In this document: positions 8,551-18,925 of the stretch, in pieces
How the letters are laid out: each line of letters starts with the position of its first letter
Position numbering within the stretch: the stretch's first letter is position 1
NCBI GenBank assembly: GCA_964561145.1
Contig: CAZLNZ010000001.1
Coordinates: 124,001 to 188,000, forward strand
DNA: 64,000 nucleotides
From: RUG14300 sp964561145
GTDB taxonomy: Bacteria > Bacillota > Clostridia > Christensenellales > CAG-1252
Reading direction: 5' to 3'
Made by a program: the position numbers and the translations under genes
Notes under the pieces: model-generated
Told to the model about the DNA's origin: nothing
What the model saw: only the letters and a program-made list of their open reading frames with translations
The model's database searches: none

Positions 8551-11454
8551 ATGAAAAATAGGGTTTTATTTAGGATTGTAATCTTGCTAGCTTTGGCTAG
8601 TATGGTTCTTGTTATCCTTTTCGTGGGTTGTAATACCAAGAAATATGAAGTAACGCTTCACGTTGACGGTGGTTCCGACTTTGTTTGGAATGCTAAAGAG
8701 GAAACATTATCTTCTTTTATGAGAGAAAACATAGCAAACCCCGAAGAGTTTAAAGCTGAAATCTATTATGATGAAGATTACAAAAACAAAGTGGTCGTCA
8801 GCGACCTTACTGTCGAGCAACTCAAGGAGGAGAAATGCCGTGATCTCTACATAAGGTGGGAGGTCTGCAACCATATCAATACAAGTCTCTATTCTTCGGG
8901 AATTAGTCCAACATGTACGGTTCAAGGTAAGTCAGCTGATTACAAATGTACAGAATGTGGATATATCATTGTCGGGGAAGTAATCCCATGTATTCCACAT
9001 TCCTTCATTTCTTACGTTGAAGTCCCTGCATCCTGTACTGAAGTCGGTCATATTGCTTATAAAAGATGCAAGAACTGTGAACTTTTGACAGATATTAATG
9101 AAAAAAAGACACTTTCTGAAAAGGACATAGTTCTTAAGCGTTTATCTCATACTCCTTCCGATTGGATAATTGATAAAAACGCCACTTGTCTTGACGATGG
9201 AAGCCGACATAAACAATGCATAGTTTGCAACATTTTAATATCTACTGAAGTTATACCTGCGTTAAAGCATAACCTTCAGTATGTTGACCGCAAAGAGCCA
9301 CACTGTTATGAACCTGGCTTTGAAAGCTATGAATATTGTACACGTTGTTCTTATACCACATATAAGGAGTTGACCGTAGAACATTCCATAGTCGAGCATG
9401 CAGGTAAAACTGCAACGTGTCTTGACTTTGGGTATTATCCATATGCAACCTGCGCACGAGAGGGTTGCTCCTATTCAACCTACAACGAGATTCCTGCCCT
9501 TGGGCATGATGAAGGAGCTTGGGTTGATGCCGATGCTTCAAATGTTGGCTATCAATACAAAGTCTGCACCCGAGTTGGCTGTGGCACAGTCTTGGATGTT
9601 CGTCCTAAGGAGTATTCTATTACATACGACTGTACTTATGACACAGACAACTTAAACCCTTTATCATATACCATAGAGAGCGAAACATTCTATTTGACCC
9701 CCATTGAGGGTCGTAAAGGCTATGAGTTCAGTCACTGGGAATATGAAAACGGTGATAAGGTAGAGGCTATCGTAAACGGAACAATCGGAGACCTTGCATT
9801 AATTGCAAAGTGGAAAGAAAAGGATTACACGATCGGCTATGTCCTAAATGGTGGAAGTATCGATGGCGAAAGAGTGGACTCCTATTCTATTAGTCTAATA
9901 GACGATTTAGACTTGCCGACTCCTAAATATACAGCCGATTCAATATCGTTGGTATTCGATGATTGGTTTGTTGATGCTGAGTTTACGCAAAAGTTTGATA
10001 AAGCTGAACTAAAAGATAATCTTCGGGATATTATTCTCTATGCAAAATACACTCAAAACGTATGTTTCACCGTTACATTTTACGATTATAACAATAAGGT
10101 TTTACTCATTAATTCTTGTCCTCAATGTAATCGGTATTATAAAGACAGTGAAGTTGATTTTAAGAAGAAATGCCCGTTGTGTGAGCAAGTCCTTGATGAA
10201 ACAAACTGTTGTGACCATTGTAGCATAACTTTTGATGATAGTGAAGTTTCTTGGGGAGAATCGATCTGCCCTAAATGCAAAGGAGATCTTGAACAGGTTG
10301 AAGAACAATATGTCCTGTTAAATCACTCAGCCATTGCTCCCGACTCTCCCGAAAGAGAGGGCTTCCGTTTTATGGAGTGGGACAAAGGCTTTTCCAATGT
10401 AACTGAAAATCTCGAGATATATTCAAAATATATTCAGCAAGTCACAGTGTTATTTGTTGATTATGATGATACAATCCTTGATTTTCAACAAATTGACATT
10501 GACGGAAATGCGGTTGCCCCCAATGATCCGACTCGGCAAAATTATAGATTCATTGGTTGGGATCAGAACCTTGATAATATCAAAACCGATTTGACGGTAA
10601 AAGCAACTTATATTCGACAGTACGACGTTACATTCCTTGACTATAATGGAACTCTACTGAAAAAAGAAGTCGTAGATGAGGGAGGCAACGCAACTGCACC
10701 TGATAACCCTTCAAAGGAAGGCTTTGATTTCGTGGACTGGGATACACCCTTTACGGATGTTCACTCCGATCTCACTGTCACAGCAATATATAAAATTAAA
10801 GAATACATCGTTAAATTTTTCATGCCGGATGGTACACCTCTTGGTGAGCAGACCGTTCAACATGGTTTTTCAGCAATTGCCCCCGAGCTTCCGGAGGTTT
10901 ACTTGGATGGTGAAGGTGGCTATGTAAAACCCTACACATTTACCGGGTGGGACAAATCATTTGCTAAGGTCACCACAAGTCTTGAAATTAAGGCGGAGTA
11001 TAAGACGGAATATATGTATCCCGTTATAATTGTGGAGTTCAGTAAAAACCGCAATGGTGATGCTAATCTTTATGTTTACAGTCACACGTCAATTACTTTT
11101 AACGCCATTGAGTTTACAATTAAATATAAAATTCCGACTTCCAGTGTCGGTAGTATTGCAATAAAATCCGCCACCTTTAATTCCTCGAGTCCTTTATTCG
11201 TTGAAAGTGGTGATGGCGGTTCCAACAATCAATTTGTAATCAACAATAATGAATGCATTTTCAACTTCGCCTGGGCAGATGCGAGTGGGAAAGTGTTCAA
11301 TTATTCTTCTCAAGTTATTACATTCAACTTTTCAACCGATGGTCCTGTAACAGTTTCTGAAGAAACCTTTGCAATTACCGGTTGTACGTGCGTTATCGGT
11401 GATGAAGAGGGTAATAACTTAAAAAAGATAACTCCGATAGTTATCTATTCTTAA
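8551..11454 (+). CDS. Large surface lipoprotein: Cys modules, InlB-type repeats, cohesin-like C-terminus
   Basis: 967 residues. The start is the ATG with GGAGGTG nine bases upstream; an in-frame extension to TTG 8470 begins inside the terminator and is rejected. The lipobox LFVGC gives a lipidated Cys at 27. Residues about 105-345 hold several short Cys modules (C..G...Y.C..C). About 355-825 is a series of InlB/Listeria-Bacteroides-type beta repeats (GF.F..WD..F..V...L.I.A.Y). One of these is interrupted at about 515-585 by a zinc-ribbon-like insert (CPQC, CPLC, CCDHC, CPKC). The last ~140 residues resemble a cohesin (IEFTIKYK..., FNFAWADASG..., VITFNFST...). It lies 17 nt before the giant gene and is probably a surface anchor or binding partner. 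Cohesin is an inference from pattern only. Confidence 0.72.
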   Translation: MKNRVLFRIVILLALASMVLVILFVGCNTKKYEVTLHVDGGSDFVWNAKEETLSSFMRENIANPEEFKAEIYYDEDYKNKVVVSDLTVEQLKEEKCRDLYIRWEVCNHINTSLYSSGISPTCTVQGKSADYKCTECGYIIVGEVIPCIPHSFISYVEVPASCTEVGHIAYKRCKNCELLTDINEKKTLSEKDIVLKRLSHTPSDWIIDKNATCLDDGSRHKQCIVCNILISTEVIPALKHNLQYVDRKEPHCYEPGFESYEYCTRCSYTTYKELTVEHSIVEHAGKTATCLDFGYYPYATCAREGCSYSTYNEIPALGHDEGAWVDADASNVGYQYKVCTRVGCGTVLDVRPKEYSITYDCTYDTDNLNPLSYTIESETFYLTPIEGRKGYEFSHWEYENGDKVEAIVNGTIGDLALIAKWKEKDYTIGYVLNGGSIDGERVDSYSISLIDDLDLPTPKYTADSISLVFDDWFVDAEFTQKFDKAELKDNLRDIILYAKYTQNVCFTVTFYDYNNKVLLINSCPQCNRYYKDSEVDFKKKCPLCEQVLDETNCCDHCSITFDDSEVSWGESICPKCKGDLEQVEEQYVLLNHSAIAPDSPEREGFRFMEWDKGFSNVTENLEIYSKYIQQVTVLFVDYDDTILDFQQIDIDGNAVAPNDPTRQNYRFIGWDQNLDNIKTDLTVKATYIRQYDVTFLDYNGTLLKKEVVDEGGNATAPDNPSKEGFDFVDWDTPFTDVHSDLTVTAIYKIKEYIVKFFMPDGTPLGEQTVQHGFSAIAPELPEVYLDGEGGYVKPYTFTGWDKSFAKVTTSLEIKAEYKTEYMYPVIIVEFSKNRNGDANLYVYSHTSITFNAIEFTIKYKIPTSSVGSIAIKSATFNSSSPLFVESGDGGSNNQFVINNNECIFNFAWADASGKVFNYSSQVITFNFSTDGPVTVSEETFAITGCTCVIGDEEGNNLKKITPIVIYS

Positions 11455-11471
11455 TGTGGAGGTAATTATTT

Positions 11472-14400
11472 ATGAAAGGAAAAACATTTTTTAAAATATC
11501 GATAGTCCTTTTAACAGTAGTAATAATGCTGTCATTATCGGCAGTTGCTGTCTTTGCAGAGGAAACCGGTCGTATTGATACTACTGTTCAAGATCGCATT
11601 AACAATATTGTTGTTAATCAAGGAAGATCTCCCTCACAACAGGCTGACTATCTCGGCTTAAGAAGGCAGATGCAATTAGAATCTGACCTTAGCTATATAC
11701 GAGCAACCCTTGGTTCTAATAGAGGGACCCCTGGTGATGGGAATGGGACCAACACAGAAGATACGAAAAAAAGTCCTACGGTAAACAAAAAAGAAGAACT
11801 TATAAAATGGCAAAATTTATTTAAGGATGTTATAGATAACTTGCCGGGGTTTATTACCATGTGTAAAAACACCCAGAATGGAGGTGATTTTGATACATCA
11901 CAGTTGATCAGTGTTGTTTCAACAATAGCAATTGATATTGCCTCTCTTTGCCCACCATATGGAACAATCATAGCGGGTGGAATTGATATTGTCAGCGGTC
12001 TCATAACAGCAATCATGGGTGGGGAAGCTGCGACATCCGATCTTGCACAAATGGAAGACAGGCTGAATCAGCAACTCGATAATATTCAAAATCATTTATC
12101 TGAAATAGAAGAACAGATTAGCGACTTGTCCGATCAAATTAATGATGCAACCAATAAAATCATACAAGCAACTACAGCTGCAATTGATAATGCTGATGCT
12201 AAGCAATACCTAAGAACATTCATGCTGAGTGGTGAAGGTAATTTTAGTTATAATGATTACAGAAATCATATTTACGGCACAGTTGATGGAAACAGTAAAT
12301 CAAATACGGCTTACTATTCCTGGCTAAATTATTATATTGGTAAAGGTGATTATAACCTTGTAAAGGAATATTATGATCTGTTGTACAAATCCTTAATTGA
12401 TGGATGGAGTGCATACAAGGACTATATTATAGGTGCGAGCATCGGAAAATCTATTGTTAAATATTACTACGATGTCGTTTCTGCAAATCCTAATTTGATT
12501 GAGGATAGTACGATGTCACCCGAACTCTCAGCAATAATGTTTGCCTATGACATCTATCAGACCGAATTGATGGTTGATCAATTAATTTCAACATGCAATT
12601 TCTATCAGTACACATATTTAGCTCTAAATAGTGCTTCAGACAATGAGGATGAAAATCCTGAAACTGAAAAAAAATATGTATATGACGAATATAATAAAGG
12701 GTTCGTAACTCAATCTCAGCTTGAATGGGGTATTGCTGAACAAATAGACAAAAGGCTTAAAGAAGTAGAAAATCAGCTAGCCAAGGATGTTGCATATATC
12801 TTAAGCCCTGATAACTCTTTTATTGTCAAAACTACGAATGGAAAGTTCTACGAGGTTGAAAATAATGATTCGGAAACCTTTGGACATGTTTTAGCGGATC
12901 AGACTATCTATTTAAATACTATCCCCGATGAAATTTGCGAGTTGTTCAATATCGAAAAGAGTGACTTTAACTACACTGTAGACAACATTACTACGAAAAC
13001 GGATGGCGTGATTTATGTAGATAGTAATGCATCTAGTTTTACGGCTACACTTAATTACAAAGGGACACCAATTTGTAATATTGTCTTTTCTGTTGGATCC
13101 AATGCAAAATTTAACGGTGGAAGCGGTACTGCTAGCGATCCTTACTTGATTGCAAGCACTGCGCAATTTAAATCCATTTCAGATGGGGTTGATCAACACT
13201 ATCGGTTGATTTGCGATATTGATTTTGAAAACGAAGAGATTTCTCCTATCGGACAAAGGCAAAACAGCAATGATTCAATTGTTTACGATGAGTTCACTGG
13301 CTCCCTTGATGGTAATGGCTATAAAATTCGCAATCTAAACATTTTAGGAAATACATATTCCGGACTTTTCGGTGTTATCGGTGAACAGGGAGAGGTTGCA
13401 AATCTGAAACTGTATAATGTAAAGGTTACAGCGAACATTAGTAATGCTGAAAAATCAACAAGCAATTTCTTTGCCGGTGTTATCGCAGGGAAAAACAACG
13501 GTGTCATAAAATATTGTTCAGTTGATAGTGATGGGAAAACGAATCTTGATTATTATAAAGAAGAACATGAGCAGTATTCAATCAAAACATTATTTGATAG
13601 TAAAAACGAAATCACTTCTTATGTACAGGATGAATACTACAAATATGTCTTTCTAAATCATATGGACGATGTATTAAAATCGGTAGGTTGGTCTGATAAA
13701 AATATTCAAAATTTTTTAGAAAATATGAAAAACATGCCTGATTTTTTGTTTGGTTATTGGAAATCAAAAATATCTAAGTATCTTGAAACTCAAAAGGTTA
13801 CTTCCATTAAAGAGGGTATCAATGAATTCTTTGATTCACCATACTATGGATTAACTCTAATCATTGATAATGAAGTGCCTAATAGATGTATTTACTCTTA
13901 TGTCGGTGGTATTTCAGGAGAGAATAACAATACAATAGCCTATTGTATCCTATCAAATAATATTGTCTTAGCATCTTCGACTCATAATTTTGGAGGGGAC
14001 TCTACCAATCAAAACGAAAACAATGTATATGTCGGGGGTATTTCAGGATTTAATCACGGCATTCTTGGATATTCTATTGTTAACGAGAATGTAAGCATCT
14101 TTTCTTACGCAAAATCAATTTATAATCCAACAACAACAGTGAATCCATATGTCATCTCATATGCAGGTGGAGTCGTTGCAGACACAGATTCTCTGAGTAA
14201 TATTTATAAAGTAAAATCAACTGTAAGCGTTATTCAAAGTGCTTGTATTTTAGATTGTAAATCCAAGTATGGTGAGCACTATAAAAACTCTTTCTCGGAA
14301 AACGATACTTACATTCCTAAATATTTAGATGATGATTTAACAGCAATCAAGGTAACACAAGAAGATGATATTGAAGATATAATTGCTAATCCCGATAATC

Positions 14401-17400
14401 CCACCGCTGAGCTTTATATTCCTAATGAGGAGTCTGCAATTTATTATTCAGCAGGAAACGATACATTTAAAACTGAAATTTTAAAATGCAAAGTTGATGG
14501 TGAGGAAACAACTGATTTTGATGTCCTGAATATCTATGGTTTCAATGCCCAAAATGCTCTTTTTGAGTCTGTTGATTGTCCGGTGATCGTTTTGTTTAGC
14601 GTTGAAAAAGATGGTGAAACCCTTTATTTCTCACAAGAAATCACAGCCAAAATCGAAGCAAATAAAATAGAAAGTGTCGAAATTCTCGATATCAAGAGTT
14701 ACTATGTTGGTGAACGATCTGAAGATAGCCAATTTTCTACTACATTTTCTCCATTAGGTCTAAAAATCAAGTACAATTACGCAGTTGGAAGCGATTCTGT
14801 TGAAATTACATCTGATAACATAAAAAATATAGCTATTAGCGGAGATATTAACGGATATGGAACCCAAGAGCTGAAACTTTCCTATGAAGATGTTGATAAT
14901 CCCCACTTCAATATTGAAAATGTGCAATTTGAAATATATGTTGTATGCGGTCACAGAGATAATTTTACAAGTCCTGAAAGCGGATATTCATTTTACGAAA
15001 CTAAGGCTTCCACATGCAAGGAATATGGTTATAGAGCCTATGTTTGCGATACCTGTGGAGATATAAAGTATATTTACATCAAGAAAGAAGAACATATTCC
15101 TGATTATGAAAATGTTGTAGATTCAAAATCTGCAACTTGTACCGAAGAAGGTAATACAGGCAAAATCTGTTGTAAAAAATGTGGAGAAACTATTATTGAT
15201 GGCGAGATTATCTCAAAATTGGAGCATGATTATAAATACTTGAACGAGAACAAACATTTGTGTTCTAGTGGTCATAGCGAATCCCATCACTATACGGTTA
15301 CGGAAAGTACTCAATTTCTTGATCTTGATAATGATGGAGTAAAAAAATGGTATTTAGTATATGCCTATACTTGTATTTGTAAAAATGAAAACGGCGAGTT
15401 TTATTCGTATACTGTTGTAGATCAAGACAGTATTCTTGAAGAAAACAAGATACTTCCTACGATTGTTGTGAGTAATGGCTATGTAACAAACAGAGATAAA
15501 GAGGTTGTTGTATTTGTTCAGTTTATTAATAATCCCGGCTTAAAATCTGCCTGTTTCGGCATCAGATATGATCGTGGTTTAGAATTAGTAGGTACACCTC
15601 AAATAGATAACTTATTCAAAAATTTGACAGTGACCGAGACGGAACAAATCGATTATGGTTATAATTTCGTCTTTGTGAATGAAAAAATGATTAATGACGA
15701 CGGCAATCTTATTAAATTAACTTTCAATGTTCCAAATACGGCTAAAGTAGGTGACATCTTTAATATATCCGTTGTTTACAATAATATGGGTAAAACCGTC
15801 GATGGTCAACCAATAGTGGGAGGTTTTTCTGATGGCGAACAGATAAAGGTGATTACTCGTGACGGATATGTAAAGGTTGTTGGCGAGGGACAATTACCCG
15901 GAGATGTAAATAATGATAATACTGTCGATTTGTTGGACGTAATACGTTTAGCTAAATTTTATGTAAATTCCGAAAAGTATCCTCTTCATGCAGAAGATGC
16001 CGATATTGATTTAGATGGAGCAATTAGCCCGGATGATATTGTTCTTCTCCTGGAGTATATTGTTGGTGCCTATGGTAAAAAAAGTATTATGACACAAAAT
16101 TTTGATATTTCATTAAATACAAACGGCTATGACGAGTTTTTAGAAGATTTACATGTCTCTATATATGAGGATGATAACAACACTTATGCAAAAGCAGGAC
16201 TATGTAACCTTTATCGTACAGGCTATAAATTCTTAGGATGGTACGATCAAATTTATGGCGGTAATTTGATTTATGGTGGTGACTTGACCGGTGAGGTTCA
16301 GGTTAAATACAATCCTAATCAATATAAGCAAACCCTATATGCTCATTGGGAGTTGAATCAAATTATTTTCGATTCAAACGGGGCGACTTCCGGTGAAATG
16401 GAGACAATATATTACAGTGAAGATACTTCTCTTGATATACAAAATACATATAAAAAGGAGTATAAAGTAGCCTTTATTTCAGGTCGTGCTGATATCAAAA
16501 ACCACTACACTTCTATGGAATATGAGTTTTCATGTTGGTACTATAATGATGATATAAAATTTGATTCGTTAAAAGAAGCATTGTATTATTTACAAAACTC
16601 TAATTGTGGTAGAATTACACTTAAAGCTATCTGGTCCGAAACCCCTTTTATAACATATCCTGAAGGCTGGGATGTTGATGGTTACGAGCCTGTAAAATGG
16701 GAAGTCGGCAGTAAAATAAAAACAGAAATACAAAATAATAATGACATTTTTGAAAAAGGTGAACAAGAAAACGGATATTATCTTGTATACGCAAAATATA
16801 CCCCCATCGAATACAGCATCATGCTTAACTTTAATGGCGGTAAAGGAACGGATGGAAATAATCCTGGAACGTATAGTGTGGGAAATAGCTATGATTTGTC
16901 AAGGGTAAGTGCTTCTAAAGTCGGTTATGAGCTTGTCTCATGGACTGTTTATGTCGATAATGAGCTTTATAAAGATTTTAGTACAAATGAAACCATTGGC
17001 TATCTACCGAATGCGAAGCAAAACTCAGAAATTACGGTCAAAGCTAATTGGAACGAAAAAGAATACATAATCACATATGAATTGGATGGAGGAACGTTCT
17101 CTGATAGTAAATTAATACCCAGTTTTAAAATTAGCCAAATCGATGAAATGAATTTACCAACACCTACGTATTCAAAATACACTAATTATAACACATTTAT
17201 GGGTTGGTATATGGATAAAGATTGCACTGAGGAATTTAACAAGGACTCATTAAAAGAGAATCCTAAAGATCTAATCCTGTATGCCAAATGGAACAAATTC
17301 GACAAATGTTATGATTTTACGAATACTCCTCAAAAAATTGAAGCAAATCGTGTCATTGTTGATTGGAGCGAAGATTCTACCGGATCAAATACTAGTAACA

Positions 17401-18887
17401 GTACAATATACGTCAATAATATTTCAGAGATTTATTTTATCGGCAATCCAAATCTTGTTTATGACAACATAATTATTGTCTTTAGCGCAGGAAACTCAAC
17501 CAATGCTGGTCCTATCATTCATTTTGAAAATTTCAATATAAATGGTTATCATTGTGAGGCTGATGCAAATATCACTGTTCCCCTTAATCCTATATTGGAT
17601 ATCATAGGCTCTTGCTCGATTAATTCAACTAACAATAGTGCAATTTCTGGATTTAAATCCCTGAAATTTACAGGGGACGGAACTTTAAATATTAATGTTT
17701 CTTTGGGTGCAAACTGTGAGGCAATTCCTGTATCGGTGGATGATATGTCGATTGACGAAAATTGTAATGTATCAATAAATTTATTATCGGAACTTAAAAG
17801 TAGTGATGATGTGAAAAATAATTCTCAAGATTTTTATAATGGATATGTCTTTAAAGAATGGCTCGGAGATGGAGAGGTGTGCGGTAATAGGATCGAAAAA
17901 GTGGAAGATATGCGTAAAACTTTCAAATGTGACTGTTATGCTCCGCTAAAACTAGAGAGGAAGGATATTAATGACCTCAAAGACATTGGGTCTTCTGAAT
18001 CAGTATATCTCTACATTTCAGGTGGCTCGGGTGAATATTTGTTTTCTTGTGATTTCGATAGTGAAAAGATAGAAGTAACATACGATGTTAATACAAGTAA
18101 ACTTTCTATTAAAAAGGAACAAGACAGCAAATCGGGTAAAATCCAGCCAATCTTTACGGATGAAAATTCCGGGCAACGTATTTCAATTGAGATCGAATGG
18201 TCTACCAGCGGCGGCTGTTTCACAGGAGATACATTGGTAACTCTCGCCGATGGTAGTTTAGCCCGATTAGATTCCCTTTCCGTAGGTGATCTTGTGATGT
18301 CTTGGAATCCCATACTCGGAGAATTCGAGGCGATGCCTATCGCATACTTTGTGAACCACGGAGAAGATTATTACAACGTTATCACTTTAACCTTTGAAAA
18401 CGACAAATCAATCAAGGTAGTTACGGAGCACGGATTCTTTGATACGACTTTGAATAAGTATGTGTACATCAATTCCGATAATTTCACCGATTATATTGGG
18501 CACGAATTTGCATCACTTTCAGAACTTGGTTCATTTGAAAAAGTACGCTTGGTTTCGGCAGAGTGTTCATATGATTATTCATCATGCTATTCATTACTGT
18601 CTTCTTGTAACAATAATGCCATCGTCGAAGGATTCCTAACATTAACTCCTGAGGATGTTCCCGGATTCTTTAGTTACTTCGAGTTTGGCGAAGATTTCAA
18701 GTATGACAAGGCACAAATGGAATCGGATATTGAAACATATGGACTTTACTCCTATGAGGAGTGGAGTGAATTCGTCACTTACGAACAATTCGTTGCCTTT
18801 AACGGACAGTATTTAAAGATTGTTGTTGGAAAAGGTTATCTGACTGTTGATGACATTATAGAATATCTTACCGAAATGCTTCAATAA
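11472..18887 (+). CDS. Giant secreted multidomain protein with cohesin, dockerin, InlB repeats and C-terminal Hint domain
   Basis: 2471 residues with a signal peptide cleaved near AVFA (28-29). In order: a helical N-terminus with a hydrophobic segment (about 155-180) then a coiled coil (about 190-245); GLUG-type repeats (about 548-690 and 810-870, e.g. GLFGVIGEQG, YVGGISG); two Cys modules (about 1159-1275); a cohesin-like domain (about 1330-1470); a dockerin with paired calcium loops (GDVNNDNTVDLLDVIRLAKF, then DIDLDGAISPDDIVLLLEYI, about 1476-1535); InlB-type repeats (about 1545-1950); and a Hint domain opening at Cys2249 (CFTGDTLVTLADGS, then VTEHGFF with His2320), with a ~80-residue tail. 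GGAGG precedes the ATG. It is co-oriented with the upstream lipoprotein and looks more AT-rich than the housekeeping genes. Likely role: surface-displayed adhesin, toxin or scaffold; function unproven. Confidence 0.8.
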   Translation: MKGKTFFKISIVLLTVVIMLSLSAVAVFAEETGRIDTTVQDRINNIVVNQGRSPSQQADYLGLRRQMQLESDLSYIRATLGSNRGTPGDGNGTNTEDTKKSPTVNKKEELIKWQNLFKDVIDNLPGFITMCKNTQNGGDFDTSQLISVVSTIAIDIASLCPPYGTIIAGGIDIVSGLITAIMGGEAATSDLAQMEDRLNQQLDNIQNHLSEIEEQISDLSDQINDATNKIIQATTAAIDNADAKQYLRTFMLSGEGNFSYNDYRNHIYGTVDGNSKSNTAYYSWLNYYIGKGDYNLVKEYYDLLYKSLIDGWSAYKDYIIGASIGKSIVKYYYDVVSANPNLIEDSTMSPELSAIMFAYDIYQTELMVDQLISTCNFYQYTYLALNSASDNEDENPETEKKYVYDEYNKGFVTQSQLEWGIAEQIDKRLKEVENQLAKDVAYILSPDNSFIVKTTNGKFYEVENNDSETFGHVLADQTIYLNTIPDEICELFNIEKSDFNYTVDNITTKTDGVIYVDSNASSFTATLNYKGTPICNIVFSVGSNAKFNGGSGTASDPYLIASTAQFKSISDGVDQHYRLICDIDFENEEISPIGQRQNSNDSIVYDEFTGSLDGNGYKIRNLNILGNTYSGLFGVIGEQGEVANLKLYNVKVTANISNAEKSTSNFFAGVIAGKNNGVIKYCSVDSDGKTNLDYYKEEHEQYSIKTLFDSKNEITSYVQDEYYKYVFLNHMDDVLKSVGWSDKNIQNFLENMKNMPDFLFGYWKSKISKYLETQKVTSIKEGINEFFDSPYYGLTLIIDNEVPNRCIYSYVGGISGENNNTIAYCILSNNIVLASSTHNFGGDSTNQNENNVYVGGISGFNHGILGYSIVNENVSIFSYAKSIYNPTTTVNPYVISYAGGVVADTDSLSNIYKVKSTVSVIQSACILDCKSKYGEHYKNSFSENDTYIPKYLDDDLTAIKVTQEDDIEDIIANPDNPTAELYIPNEESAIYYSAGNDTFKTEILKCKVDGEETTDFDVLNIYGFNAQNALFESVDCPVIVLFSVEKDGETLYFSQEITAKIEANKIESVEILDIKSYYVGERSEDSQFSTTFSPLGLKIKYNYAVGSDSVEITSDNIKNIAISGDINGYGTQELKLSYEDVDNPHFNIENVQFEIYVVCGHRDNFTSPESGYSFYETKASTCKEYGYRAYVCDTCGDIKYIYIKKEEHIPDYENVVDSKSATCTEEGNTGKICCKKCGETIIDGEIISKLEHDYKYLNENKHLCSSGHSESHHYTVTESTQFLDLDNDGVKKWYLVYAYTCICKNENGEFYSYTVVDQDSILEENKILPTIVVSNGYVTNRDKEVVVFVQFINNPGLKSACFGIRYDRGLELVGTPQIDNLFKNLTVTETEQIDYGYNFVFVNEKMINDDGNLIKLTFNVPNTAKVGDIFNISVVYNNMGKTVDGQPIVGGFSDGEQIKVITRDGYVKVVGEGQLPGDVNNDNTVDLLDVIRLAKFYVNSEKYPLHAEDADIDLDGAISPDDIVLLLEYIVGAYGKKSIMTQNFDISLNTNGYDEFLEDLHVSIYEDDNNTYAKAGLCNLYRTGYKFLGWYDQIYGGNLIYGGDLTGEVQVKYNPNQYKQTLYAHWELNQIIFDSNGATSGEMETIYYSEDTSLDIQNTYKKEYKVAFISGRADIKNHYTSMEYEFSCWYYNDDIKFDSLKEALYYLQNSNCGRITLKAIWSETPFITYPEGWDVDGYEPVKWEVGSKIKTEIQNNNDIFEKGEQENGYYLVYAKYTPIEYSIMLNFNGGKGTDGNNPGTYSVGNSYDLSRVSASKVGYELVSWTVYVDNELYKDFSTNETIGYLPNAKQNSEITVKANWNEKEYIITYELDGGTFSDSKLIPSFKISQIDEMNLPTPTYSKYTNYNTFMGWYMDKDCTEEFNKDSLKENPKDLILYAKWNKFDKCYDFTNTPQKIEANRVIVDWSEDSTGSNTSNSTIYVNNISEIYFIGNPNLVYDNIIIVFSAGNSTNAGPIIHFENFNINGYHCEADANITVPLNPILDIIGSCSINSTNNSAISGFKSLKFTGDGTLNINVSLGANCEAIPVSVDDMSIDENCNVSINLLSELKSSDDVKNNSQDFYNGYVFKEWLGDGEVCGNRIEKVEDMRKTFKCDCYAPLKLERKDINDLKDIGSSESVYLYISGGSGEYLFSCDFDSEKIEVTYDVNTSKLSIKKEQDSKSGKIQPIFTDENSGQRISIEIEWSTSGGCFTGDTLVTLADGSLARLDSLSVGDLVMSWNPILGEFEAMPIAYFVNHGEDYYNVITLTFENDKSIKVVTEHGFFDTTLNKYVYINSDNFTDYIGHEFASLSELGSFEKVRLVSAECSYDYSSCYSLLSSCNNNAIVEGFLTLTPEDVPGFFSYFEFGEDFKYDKAQMESDIETYGLYSYEEWSEFVTYEQFVAFNGQYLKIVVGKGYLTVDDIIEYLTEMLQ

Positions 18888-18925
18888 TTATTATGGCTAA
18901 TAAATTATTCTTTACTTAACCACTG

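Noticed and set aside
8551..18887. Classical cellulosome locus
   Set aside because: Cohesin- and dockerin-like modules are present, but no glycosidase carries a dockerin here, and the nearby GH3, GH43 and GH2 enzymes have none.
18216..18887. True splicing intein
   Set aside because: There is no C-extein domain and no clear terminal His-Asn then Cys/Ser/Thr; the remaining features fit a bacterial intein-like Hint domain better.
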